DNA of 64,000 nucleotides from CBDCEG01 sp965215775. Lineage in GTDB: Bacteria > Pseudomonadota > Gammaproteobacteria > Cardiobacteriales > Ostreibacteriaceae. Below are positions 36,818 through 45,448 of the stretch, in pieces (positions within the stretch are counted from its first letter, which is position 1; each line of letters begins with the position of its first letter). A program made the translations under genes and the position numbers. Location of the stretch: assembly GCA_965215775.1 (NCBI GenBank), contig CBDCEG010000029.1, positions 1-64,000 on the forward strand, given 5' to 3'. The notes below the pieces were generated by a model. It worked only from the letters and a program-made list of their open reading frames with translations, was not told where the DNA came from and ran no database searches.

Positions 36818-38224
36818 ATGATAACAAGATTTCCCCCATCACCGACAGGTGATTTACATATTGGTGGTGTAAGAACTGCTTTATATAGTTGGTTAATGAC
36901 TCAAAAAAATAAAGGTAAATTTATTTTAAGAATTGAGGATACTGATACTAAAAGAGAAAAAGAAAATGCAGTTGCTGGAATTATTGAAGGCTTAAACTGG
37001 CTAGGGCTTAGTTATGATGAAGGTCCTATTTTTCAAACAGATAGATTTGATAGATATAAAGAAGTTATAAATCAATTGCTTGTAGAAGATAAAGCTTATT
37101 ATTGCTATTGCTCTAAAGAAAAGTTGGAAGAAGTCAGAAATCAACAAATGAAAGATAAGCAAAAGCCAAAATATAATGGTTGTTGCAGAAATAAATCTAA
37201 TGCCAAAGCAGAAGCTGAGCAAAATGGGATAAAACCAGTAGTTAGATTTAAAAATCCTTTAGATGGAATAGTTTCTTGGAGTGATTTGGTGCATGGTGAA
37301 ATTAAAATATCAAACGCAGAATTAGATGATTTGATAATTGAACGCTCAGATGGAACTCCTACTTATAATCTTTGTGTAGTTGTTGATGATGTAGATATGA
37401 AAATGACGCATATTATTCGTGGCGATGACCATATAAATAATACTCCAAGACAAATAAACATATTTGAAGCTTTGGGGCAAGAAATACCTTTTTACGGTCA
37501 TGTTGGTATGATTTTAGGTGATGATGGGAAAAGGCTCTCAAAACGCCATGGAGCGGCAGGAGTTTTGGAATATCGTGAAGCAGGATATTTACCAAAAGCA
37601 GTTTTAAATTATTTAGTTCGTTTAGGTTGGTCATATAAAGATAAGGAGATTTTTTCAATTGATGAAATGATTGATTTATTTGATATAAAAGATGTAAATA
37701 AAGCTGCATCAACATTCAATACTGAAAAGCTTAACTGGTTAAATCAGCAATATATCAAAGAAACACCAGCTGATAAATTAGTTGATGATTTGAAATATCA
37801 ATTTGATAAATTAAATATTAATATTGCAAATTTTGATTTGACAAAAGTTATTGTTCATTACGCAGAAAGAGCTAAAACACTAAAAGAAATGGCAGAGCAA
37901 ACCTCATGGCTTTTTGAAGAAGTAACAGAGTATCCAGCTAAACAAGCAAAAAAAGCATTTCATAATGAAGCAAAAATATACTTAGAAGCAGTATTAGGAA
38001 AGTTAGAAAAGTTAGAAAGTTTAACTTGGAAGCAAGAAGAGTTACATACCGTTATAACATCTACGGTAGAAGAGTTTGAAGTTGGTTTTGGTAAAGTTGG
38101 CATGCCTGTTAGATTAGCTTTAACTGGTGGTAAACCAAGCCCTGGCTTAGATGACATTATGCTTTTACTTGGTAAAGATAAAACTATAAAAGCACTTACA
38201 AATGCTATTTCATTTTTGAACTAA
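36818..38224 (+). CDS. gltX: Glutamyl-tRNA synthetase
   Basis: GluRS is a class I synthetase that charges tRNA-Glu. The 468-residue protein has RFPPSPTGDLHIGGVRTALY, with HIGG as the HIGH motif (14-17), and DDGKRLSKRHGA as the KMSKS-like motif. An insert with YYCYCSKEKLEEVRN and NGCCRNK corresponds to the zinc-binding or SWIM-like region of bacterial GluRS. The C-terminal helical anticodon domain is complete (GKPSPGLDDIMLLLG). It follows proB by 51 bp. Confidence 0.97.
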   Translation: MITRFPPSPTGDLHIGGVRTALYSWLMTQKNKGKFILRIEDTDTKREKENAVAGIIEGLNWLGLSYDEGPIFQTDRFDRYKEVINQLLVEDKAYYCYCSKEKLEEVRNQQMKDKQKPKYNGCCRNKSNAKAEAEQNGIKPVVRFKNPLDGIVSWSDLVHGEIKISNAELDDLIIERSDGTPTYNLCVVVDDVDMKMTHIIRGDDHINNTPRQINIFEALGQEIPFYGHVGMILGDDGKRLSKRHGAAGVLEYREAGYLPKAVLNYLVRLGWSYKDKEIFSIDEMIDLFDIKDVNKAASTFNTEKLNWLNQQYIKETPADKLVDDLKYQFDKLNINIANFDLTKVIVHYAERAKTLKEMAEQTSWLFEEVTEYPAKQAKKAFHNEAKIYLEAVLGKLEKLESLTWKQEELHTVITSTVEEFEVGFGKVGMPVRLALTGGKPSPGLDDIMLLLGKDKTIKALTNAISFLN

Positions 38225-38245
38225 TTTGTTTGAAATAAACTTATA

Positions 38246-39295
38246 ATGAAGCAAATAAAAAAACATATAGTTACTGAAGTTATCTCTGTTTTTTTTGCAG
38301 TTATTGCAATACTTATTTTAATAATGGTAAGTTTTCAGTTTGCCAAATTATTAGCTATGGCGGCAAGTGGTAAAATTGTTGGCTCAGCTATATTTAAATT
38401 AGTTGCTTTAAATACTATAAGTTTATTTGTTTTACTTACACCATTTGCATTTTTTATTGCTTGCTTAATTACACTTTCTAAATTTGCAAGTGATAATGAG
38501 CTAATTGCAATGAAATCAGTAGGTCATAGTAATTTTGATACAATAAAAGCACTATTAATTGTTGCGATTCCACTAGCATTTTTAGTTATTTATTTAACTT
38601 TATTTATGTTGCCACAGTCATATTCTCTGTCTCAAAAGCTCACAGATCAGGCAAAAAAAGAGTCTGAAATTTCTTTTTTACAACCAGGAAACTTTAGAAC
38701 AATAGGTAGCAAAACAGTTTTGTTTGTGGCTGATATTAATGATAAAAAATTCACTAGATTTTTTGTTTGGCAAAAAGATAAAAAAGGCGAAGCAATAACT
38801 ATTGCAAAAACAGGTGAGCAAAAATATATAAAAGATGACCGTTATATTGAGTTACAATCGGGCACTAGATTTGCTGAAGATAAATCTAAAAAAACAACTG
38901 CTTTAATGATTTTCGATAAACTATTATTACTGCTTCCAGAGGTGAAGAAAACCACTAGGAAACAGAAGCTAAAATCTGTTCCAACATCAGTTTTACTAAA
39001 AAATAAAACCCTTAGCAATAGAATTGAGTTTCAGCGGCGAATATCACCTGCAATTTCTATAATTTTATTATCAATTTTTGTGGTGTTTTTAGTTCAATTT
39101 AACCCAAGAGAAAGTAGCCGTGGTAGGTTTATAATTGCAGTTTTAATATATGTTATTTATAGTAATTCACAATATATATTGCAGGTGTTAATTGAAAAAA
39201 ATGGTCTGCCGATTTTCCCAGGTGTTTATTTATCACATATAATATTTGGGGCTATTATTTTAATTTGGTTGGGACTTAAAAAAGGTAAAAATTAA
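38246..39295 (+). CDS. lptF: LPS export ABC transporter permease LptF
   Basis: LptF and LptG form the inner-membrane permease of the LptB2FGC machine that moves lipopolysaccharide toward the outer membrane. The 349-residue protein has the YjgP/YjgQ pattern: membrane segments at about 10-35, 55-80 and 100-120, a periplasmic jellyroll, then three more at the C-terminus (starting near SRGRFIIAVLIYVIY). ELIAMKSVGHS is the coupling-helix region contacting LptB. It is the first of a pair, lptG following after 9 bp, as in most Gammaproteobacteria. Confidence 0.92.
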   Translation: MKQIKKHIVTEVISVFFAVIAILILIMVSFQFAKLLAMAASGKIVGSAIFKLVALNTISLFVLLTPFAFFIACLITLSKFASDNELIAMKSVGHSNFDTIKALLIVAIPLAFLVIYLTLFMLPQSYSLSQKLTDQAKKESEISFLQPGNFRTIGSKTVLFVADINDKKFTRFFVWQKDKKGEAITIAKTGEQKYIKDDRYIELQSGTRFAEDKSKKTTALMIFDKLLLLLPEVKKTTRKQKLKSVPTSVLLKNKTLSNRIEFQRRISPAISIILLSIFVVFLVQFNPRESSRGRFIIAVLIYVIYSNSQYILQVLIEKNGLPIFPGVYLSHIIFGAIILIWLGLKKGKN

Positions 39296-39304
39296 TAGTT
39301 TATT

Positions 39305-40378
39305 ATGATTAAAAAAGTAGATATATACATAATTAAAACAATTCTTAGCACTGTTTTTGTGGTGTTATTTTCACTGCTAGCAATTGATATGCTTGGGAAA
39401 ATTCTAGAAGAAGCTGATATTTTAGGTGATAAAAATTATACATTTACAAAGTTAATAACTTTTGTTTTTGCTTTAGTTCCACTTCGTTTGGTGAATTTTT
39501 TCCCAATTAGCTTGATGATTGGCTCAATTATGGGGCTTGGTAAGCTTTCCTCAAGCAGTGAGCTTGTTGTTATGCTTTCTTCAGGTGTTTCTAGGTTTAG
39601 AATTGGTGTTGTTGGTGTTACTTTATCAATTTTTTTAGGTTTATTATCTTTGTTAATCGTTGAGTATATTGGCTCTCCACTAAATACATATGCTTATAAT
39701 ATGCGTGCTGAGGCGTTAAATAAAGTTAGTGAAACTAGAAAAGGAAATATTTGGGTAGCTGATGGTAATAGCTTTGTGCAAATAAAAGGTGTGCAAGCTG
39801 ATGGTAGTTTTAAGAATGTTTCTATTTACACTCTTGATAAAGATATGAAATTAAAGAATATTAAGGTTGTAAAAAAAGTAGAGTTTATTGATAAAGAGTG
39901 GGTTTTGTTAGGGGTTACAAATAAAACAATATCTAAAGACAATTTTAAAATAACAAAAACAAAAAAAGAACTATGGAAAAATAACCTAGATAAATCAATT
40001 TTAACCTTATTAGTTTCAGACCCAACAGAATTATCAGTTAGAGAGTTGAATAAATTCATTAAATATCAACAAGCAAATAAAATAAAGCCAACTAACTTTT
40101 TATTAGTTTTGTGGCAAAGACTTTTAATTCCAATAACAGCTGGAGTTATGTTTTTATTAGCTTTCCCTTTTTCATTTAGCTCACAAAGAAACAGTAACCA
40201 AGGTCGTAAATTATTTATTGGTATTTTACTAGGTCTTATTTATTATATTTCTTACTCTAGTATTTCTAACTTTGTTATTTTAACAGGCGTCTCCGCTGCT
40301 TTAGGTGCTTTCTTACCTATTATTATATTTTTATTTATTAGCTTTATATTACTAAAATTTTATAATTTCCCGAGTTGA
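39305..40378 (+). CDS. lptG: LPS export ABC transporter permease LptG
   Basis: The partner of LptF, 357 residues, has the same topology: N-terminal segment (about 8-30), coupling helix SSSELVVMLSSGVSRFRIGV, a periplasmic domain around 130-260 and three C-terminal membrane segments. RNSNQGRKLFIGILLGLIYY is the LptG signature of the last third. The lptFG pair faces pcnB, and the 134-bp gap between the two stops shows no obvious GC-rich terminator. Confidence 0.92.
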   Translation: MIKKVDIYIIKTILSTVFVVLFSLLAIDMLGKILEEADILGDKNYTFTKLITFVFALVPLRLVNFFPISLMIGSIMGLGKLSSSSELVVMLSSGVSRFRIGVVGVTLSIFLGLLSLLIVEYIGSPLNTYAYNMRAEALNKVSETRKGNIWVADGNSFVQIKGVQADGSFKNVSIYTLDKDMKLKNIKVVKKVEFIDKEWVLLGVTNKTISKDNFKITKTKKELWKNNLDKSILTLLVSDPTELSVRELNKFIKYQQANKIKPTNFLLVLWQRLLIPITAGVMFLLAFPFSFSSQRNSNQGRKLFIGILLGLIYYISYSSISNFVILTGVSAALGAFLPIIIFLFISFILLKFYNFPS

Positions 40379-40512
40379 TAGTTTAGTAAGCAAAAAATAG
40401 CTCTAGTTAAGATTTATAATCTGATAATAAGTAATAATTTTATGTACTAATGGAATATTCTTTACAGTGTTATATTTGTGCAATTAAATGATTCTAAATA
40501 CTTATTTATTTA

Positions 40513-41757
40513 CTATTTGTTAGTTTTACTATAAGTTTTATACAGCTTAAGGGCTTTTTGTGGGTTATTTTGAGCTTCAACCCAAACTTTGTAGTAATTT
40601 GTTAGTTTCTTCTCGCCAGCTTGTAAGCGGATTTCTAAAAAGTCAAAACTAGCTCTAAATCGTTTGTTAAAAAGAATTGATTGTATTCTTTTTTTATTAA
40701 TATCTCCTGTTAATCTAACTTGCATTGTCCAAATATTTCTAATAAAAGTTTTATGTCTATTTGGAATAACTATTAATTCATTAGATAAAGAAAAAGTCTC
40801 TGAAATTGAATCGTGCATTGAGACATACCAATCTTTTTCTATTAGTGATTTTTTATAAATTTCTAAATAAACAGCCCACAAAAATACTGCGTATATGAAG
40901 CCAATTGTTGCAGGTTTACCTTGTTGTAAGCGGTTATCAGTGTTTTTTAGAGCAATTTTAATTAACTTTTTAAATCGTTTTTGCTGTTTTGGATTTGCTT
41001 CTTTTATTGCATTTTTTGTTGGTAAAAACATAGTTTCAAATAAACCATATTTTTTTAAGTTTTTAAATGATGCAAAAGCATGACCAGACATAAAGAATTT
41101 TTCTATTTCATCAGATATTCTAGCTTTTGGAACATTAGCTAATAAGTATTTTTGTTTTTTTATTTGTTTTTTTGTTTCTTCTTCTACGCTCATATCAAGT
41201 TTAGAAACAAATCTAACTGCTCGTAACATTCTAACAGGATCTTCTTTGTATCTATCTTTTGCATTTCCTATAATTCTAAGAATTGAATTTTGCAAGTCTT
41301 CCATTCCACCTACAAAATCATAAATAGTATTGTTAAATATGTTGTAATATAAAGCATTAATTGTAAAGTCTCGTCTAAAAACATCAGTTTCCATATTTCC
41401 AAAAATATTTTGATTTAAGACTCTACCTTTGTTATCAGTTTCACCTTTGTCAAGTGAGCGAAAAGTTGCAACCTCAACAATATTTCTACCAAAATAAATA
41501 TGTGCCAATCTAAATCTTTTACCAATAAGCCTACAGTTTTTAAAAACTGCTCTTATTTGCTCAGGAGTGGCATTAGTTACAACATCAAAATCTTTAGGGA
41601 CTTTATCCAAAAGTAAATCACGAATACAGCCGCCGACAATATAAGCATCATAACCAGCTTTATCCAAGCCAGTTAGAACCTTTATTAAATAAGAAGGTAA
41701 TTGTTTCTTTGATAGTTTATGTTCTTTTTTAGAGTATTTTTTTAATTTATTTTTCAA
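40513..41757 (-). CDS. pcnB: Poly(A) polymerase I
   Basis: PcnB adds poly(A) tails to RNA and promotes decay. The 414-residue protein belongs to the class II nucleotidyltransferases: GGCIRDLLLDKVPKDFDVVTNATPEQI carries the G-G and D-x-D (DFD) catalytic residues, and RRDFTINALYYNI, DPVRMLRAVRFVSKL and the basic C-terminus fit PcnB rather than CCA-adding enzyme. It ends the minus-strand ybgI-yhhQ-pyrH-antiporter-pcnB series, 14 bp after the antiporter gene. Confidence 0.92.
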   Translation of the reverse strand: MKNKLKKYSKKEHKLSKKQLPSYLIKVLTGLDKAGYDAYIVGGCIRDLLLDKVPKDFDVVTNATPEQIRAVFKNCRLIGKRFRLAHIYFGRNIVEVATFRSLDKGETDNKGRVLNQNIFGNMETDVFRRDFTINALYYNIFNNTIYDFVGGMEDLQNSILRIIGNAKDRYKEDPVRMLRAVRFVSKLDMSVEEETKKQIKKQKYLLANVPKARISDEIEKFFMSGHAFASFKNLKKYGLFETMFLPTKNAIKEANPKQQKRFKKLIKIALKNTDNRLQQGKPATIGFIYAVFLWAVYLEIYKKSLIEKDWYVSMHDSISETFSLSNELIVIPNRHKTFIRNIWTMQVRLTGDINKKRIQSILFNKRFRASFDFLEIRLQAGEKKLTNYYKVWVEAQNNPQKALKLYKTYSKTNK

Positions 41758-41771
41758 AGTTATTCTCAGGT

Positions 41772-43049
41772 TTATTTTTTATTTATTTGTTGTTTTAAAT
41801 TTGGTTGTTGGCTTTTTCTAATTAACTTTCCAATTGTAGTTCCTTGAATTAAAATAGAAAACACTACGCAAGCATAAGTCATTGTTAGTAAAATATCTCT
41901 AGCATCACCTTTGGGTAAGCTAAGTGCCATAGCAACTGAAAGTCCGCCACGAAGACCTCCCCAAGTCATTATTCTAATAACATATGGGCTGAAGTTTCTA
42001 CGCTTTTTAAGAAAAGTTATTGGCAGTGAAACGGCTATAAACCTTGCAAATAAAACTAAAATAATAGCAGCAATTGAAGCTAAAATTAAATCACTTCCAA
42101 GTGGTAAAACTAACATTTCTAAACCAATTAAAACAAATAAAATACTATTTAATATTTCATCAATTAATTCCCAAAAAATATCTAAATATTTTCTAGTTTG
42201 CTCAGTCATTGCCTTTTCACGACCATGATTTCCAATCATAAGACCAGCTATTACAATTGCTAAAGGTCCTGAAACATGAATTAATTCCGCAAGTTCGTAA
42301 CCTCCAATAACTAAGGCAATTGTAACTAATATTTCAACATGATAATCATCAATTCTTTCTAAGATTTTATAGCAAATATAACCAATAACAAAGCCGTATA
42401 AAACTCCGCCAATAGCTTCTTCTATAAAAAATAAAGCAATATGTTTTGGGTCAATATGAATGTTTCCAGTTTCTTGCAATTGCGATAACATACCAAGTAA
42501 AAGCACAAATAAAACATAACCAACGCCATCATTAAATAATGATTCACCAGTTACTTTTATCTCTAAAGTTTTGGGTGCACCTGCTTTTTTGAGGATAGCC
42601 AAAACGGCGATAGGGTCTGTTGGAGAAATTAATGCTCCAAATATTAAGCAATATAGAAAATGAAGCTCAAGGTTAAGTATTTGCAGTAAATAATAAGTCA
42701 TAACTGCAACTAAAAAAATTGAAATTATAACTCCAGCTGTTGCTAAAGTAAGTATAGTTACTAATCTTTGCTTTAAATCATTTACATTAATATGCAAAGC
42801 TCCAGCAAATAATAATGCACTTAACATTCCATGCATTAAAGCTTCGTTGAAATTGATATTTTGTGCGATTTTAATAGCCAAACTTGTATCAACCAGCCCC
42901 ATTCCTTTTAAAACAAGCAAAACAATAGAAAGCACCAAAGCAATAACCATAACTCCAATAGTTGTTGGTAGCTTTAAGTAATGATAGTTAAAAATAGAAA
43001 AGCCAGCTGATAAAGCTAGAATTATTGCAATAATATCTGAAATATTCAT
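41772..43049 (-). CDS. CPA1-family Na+(K+)/H+ antiporter
   Basis: The 425-residue inner-membrane protein has about twelve membrane segments. The CPA1 ion site is seen as ISPTDPIAVLAILK followed by GESLFNDGVGYVLFVLLLG (ND motif). TWGGLRGGLSVAMALSLP near the end is the conserved Arg-Gly region of NhaP/NHE proteins. It should exchange cytoplasmic Na+ or K+ for protons; ion choice cannot be read. It lies between pyrH (33 bp upstream) and pcnB (14 bp downstream). Confidence 0.9.
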   Translation of the reverse strand: MNISDIIAIILALSAGFSIFNYHYLKLPTTIGVMVIALVLSIVLLVLKGMGLVDTSLAIKIAQNINFNEALMHGMLSALLFAGALHINVNDLKQRLVTILTLATAGVIISIFLVAVMTYYLLQILNLELHFLYCLIFGALISPTDPIAVLAILKKAGAPKTLEIKVTGESLFNDGVGYVLFVLLLGMLSQLQETGNIHIDPKHIALFFIEEAIGGVLYGFVIGYICYKILERIDDYHVEILVTIALVIGGYELAELIHVSGPLAIVIAGLMIGNHGREKAMTEQTRKYLDIFWELIDEILNSILFVLIGLEMLVLPLGSDLILASIAAIILVLFARFIAVSLPITFLKKRRNFSPYVIRIMTWGGLRGGLSVAMALSLPKGDARDILLTMTYACVVFSILIQGTTIGKLIRKSQQPNLKQQINKK

Positions 43050-43082
43050 AAAAATAAAATTTTAGTTAGCTTTGATTTATAG

Positions 43083-43817
43083 TTAACTAACTATAGTTCC
43101 AACTGTTTTATCAAATAAAACATTTATAATTTCTCTTTCTTTTAGCATATTAAAAACTAATAGAGGTTTTTGATTATCTCTACACATTACAATTGCAGTT
43201 GTATCCATAACTTGTAGGTTTTGAGAGATAACCTCATCATATGTTAGAGCTTTATATCTTTTTGCATTTGGGTTTTTCTTTGGGTCGCTATCATAAATAC
43301 CATCAACTTTTGTTGCTTTTAGCATTACATCAGTGTTTAGTTCAATTGCACGCAAGCTTGCGGCTGTATCTGTTGAGAAAAATGGATTTCCAGTTCCTGC
43401 TGCACAAATAACAACTCTTGATTTTTCCATATGTCTAGTTGCACGGCGGCGAATGTATTTTTCACAAACTTGCTCAATTGGAATTGCAGACATAACTCGA
43501 ACAGGCACACCAACTTTTTCAATAGCATCTTGTAATGCAAGTGAATTCATAACAGTTGCAAGCATTCCCATATGATCACCAGTAACTCTTTCCATTCCTG
43601 AGTTTTGTGCAAGCTCAGCACCACGAAATAAATTTCCAGCACCAACAACTATTGCAATTTCAATTCCTGCATCAATAATTTCTTTAATTTCAAGGGCTAA
43701 TCTATTAAGTATTTTACTATCAATTCCAAATTCTTTTTCACCAAGCAAAGCTTCGCCACTTATTTTTAAAAGTATTCGTTTAAATCTAGCTTGTTTATTG
43801 GTATTTTCAGTTGTCAT
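43083..43817 (-). CDS. pyrH: Uridylate kinase
   Basis: PyrH phosphorylates UMP to UDP in pyrimidine nucleotide synthesis. The 244-residue protein has the bacterial UMP-kinase motifs: KRILLKISGEALLGE, VVGAGNLFRGAELAQ, RVTGDHMGMLATVMNSLALQDA, AAGTGNPFFSTDTAA and DGIYDSDPKKNPNA. An AGAGGGAAC ribosome site precedes the ATG. The usual neighbours tsf and frr are absent; here it precedes an antiporter gene. Confidence 0.97.
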   Translation of the reverse strand: MTTENTNKQARFKRILLKISGEALLGEKEFGIDSKILNRLALEIKEIIDAGIEIAIVVGAGNLFRGAELAQNSGMERVTGDHMGMLATVMNSLALQDAIEKVGVPVRVMSAIPIEQVCEKYIRRRATRHMEKSRVVICAAGTGNPFFSTDTAASLRAIELNTDVMLKATKVDGIYDSDPKKNPNAKRYKALTYDEVISQNLQVMDTTAIVMCRDNQKPLLVFNMLKEREIINVLFDKTVGTIVS

Positions 43818-43907
43818 AAGTTCCCTCTGTAATTAAATTTTATTAAAATGTTACAAACATTATTATAATTATAGCTTAAATGATGGGTTCTTACGATAAG
43901 TTTTTGA

Positions 43908-44558
43908 TTATATTTTACTTGTTTTCTTTACGATAAGATTAATCAAAGCACCATAGATAGGAATAAAAATAATTAAAGAAACCAATAGTTTAAATCCATA
44001 ATCAAACCAAGACATACTAACCCAGTGTTCTTTCATAAATTCATTAGTTGAATTAAAAAAAGCAATAAAATAAAACAAAAAAGTATCTAAAAGTGAGCCG
44101 AAAACTGTAGAAAAAACAGGAGCAACCCACCAAGATTTGTTGTTTCTTAGTTTGGAGAAAATAGTAATATCTAAACTTTGCCCTAATAAATAAGCCAAAA
44201 AGCTAGCAATAGCAATTCGTGCAATAAATGTATCCAAACTTAATAAGTTTGAAAAGCTAGTAAATACACCGTCTTTAAATAAAATAGAAACCAAATAAGA
44301 TGCAATTAAAGCAGGAAACATTGCTTGAAATATAATTTTACGAGCAGTTTTTTCACCTAATATTTTAACAGTTAAATCAGTAGCTAAAAATATTAACGGG
44401 AAGGTGAAAGTTCCCCAATTAGTATTTAAATTTAAGCTATTTTTAAATAACACAAAACCTTTTTGCACCAAGTAATTACTTGCAATTATTATAACTAAAT
44501 GAGTGAAAAATAAGTATAAAATAATATTTGATTTTTGTTTGTTAGTTTTTTTAATCAT
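43908..44558 (-). CDS. yhhQ: Queuosine precursor transporter (YhhQ/VUT family)
   Basis: The 216-residue protein has six to seven membrane segments and the family pattern: NWGTFTFPLIFLATDLTVKILGEKTARKII, RIAIASFLAYLLGQSLDITIFSKLR and VFGSLLDTFLFYFIAFF. YhhQ of Escherichia coli imports preQ0 and preQ1 for tRNA queuosine modification. It lies 16 bp after the Nif3-like gene, which resembles GTP cyclohydrolases of the same broad pathway, although that activity is doubtful. The transporter assignment is good; the substrate is from family knowledge. Confidence 0.88.
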   Translation of the reverse strand: MIKKTNKQKSNIILYLFFTHLVIIIASNYLVQKGFVLFKNSLNLNTNWGTFTFPLIFLATDLTVKILGEKTARKIIFQAMFPALIASYLVSILFKDGVFTSFSNLLSLDTFIARIAIASFLAYLLGQSLDITIFSKLRNNKSWWVAPVFSTVFGSLLDTFLFYFIAFFNSTNEFMKEHWVSMSWFDYGFKLLVSLIIFIPIYGALINLIVKKTSKI

Positions 44559-44574
44559 TAATCTTATTTCTAGT

Positions 44575-45315
44575 TTAAATTGGGTTGTTTAAATCTGTGA
44601 ATTTGGATTCAAGCGCAAGCTCTTTGCAAATATAATCACTCAAAGCCTTTATTCCATAACGCTCACTAGCATGATGTCCAATTGCAAAATAATTTATATT
44701 ATACTCTTTTGCAAGGTGGTAAGTTTGCTCTGAAACTTCACCACTAATAAAAGTATCAACGCCTAAATTAATAACCTCTTCAATCATATTTTGAGCGGCT
44801 CCTGTGCACCAAGAAATATTTTTGACTTTAGCATTTGAATCTATTAAAAGAGGTTTTCTATTTAATTTTTCACTTATGATATTTGCAAATTCTACCGTTG
44901 AAATCTCATTAATAACACCTTGCCAAATTAAGTTTTCTGAATTTATTGGTTTTGCTTCTTTTATATTTAATAGTTTGGCAAGCTGGAAATTATTCCCCAA
45001 AGTAGGGTGGCAGTCAAGAGGAAGGTGGTAAGCAAATAAATTTATATTATTTTCTAAAAGTTTTTTTATCCTTTGTTTTTTAATTCCTTTTATTACAGAA
45101 GCTTCGTTTTTAAAAAAGTATCCGTGATGAACAATAATTGCGTCAGATTTTTCAGTAATAGCCAAATCAATTAACTCTTGTGAAGCTGTAACACCACAGG
45201 TTATATTTTGAATATCATTTTTACCCTCAATTTGTAAACCATTTGGACAGTAATCTTTGTAATTATTAGCATCAAGAAGCGTGTTTAAATAAGCTTCCAG
45301 CTCTAAATTTGTCAT
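44575..45315 (-). CDS. ybgI: Nif3-like dinuclear metal-centre protein (YbgI type)
   Basis: I place the start at ATG 45315, preceded by GAGGAAAAT, rather than at the earlier in-frame ATG 45399. This gives 246 residues and a MTNLELEAYLN beginning, the size and N-terminus of YbgI. Metal ligands expected for the family are seen in IIVHHGYFF, NLFAYHLPLDCHPTLGNN and the late AIGHHASERYG. CPNGLQIEG and GVTASQELIDLAI are family signatures. The proteins form hexameric rings; the proposed GTP cyclohydrolase or hydrolase role is unproven. It is divergent from the DsbA-like gene. Confidence 0.9.
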   Translation of the reverse strand: MTNLELEAYLNTLLDANNYKDYCPNGLQIEGKNDIQNITCGVTASQELIDLAITEKSDAIIVHHGYFFKNEASVIKGIKKQRIKKLLENNINLFAYHLPLDCHPTLGNNFQLAKLLNIKEAKPINSENLIWQGVINEISTVEFANIISEKLNRKPLLIDSNAKVKNISWCTGAAQNMIEEVINLGVDTFISGEVSEQTYHLAKEYNINYFAIGHHASERYGIKALSDYICKELALESKFTDLNNPI

Positions 45316-45399
45316 ATTTTCCTCGTTATTTAAAGTAGTGTTTTTAGTTATTTCATTTATGATTTTGTGGATTTGCATTAATGAAATAGAAACATACAT

Positions 45400-45410
45400 A
45401 AGTTATAATA
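45400..45410 (+). promoter_or_regulatory. Putative -10 element for the DsbA-like gene
   Basis: AAGTTATAATA with TATAAT at 45404-45409, 40 bp before ATG 45449, is the third occurrence of this 11-mer before a plus-strand gene in the window. TTGCAT at 45373 is too far to serve as a -35 box. Confidence 0.4.
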
Positions 45411-45448
45411 CGAAACTAACTTAATTAAAACTAAAAAAGGAGAATTCT

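Noticed and set aside
45316..45399. Longer N-terminus for the Nif3-like protein (ATG 45399)
   Set aside because: The extra 28 residues lack family similarity, and GAGG stands before the ATG at 45315.
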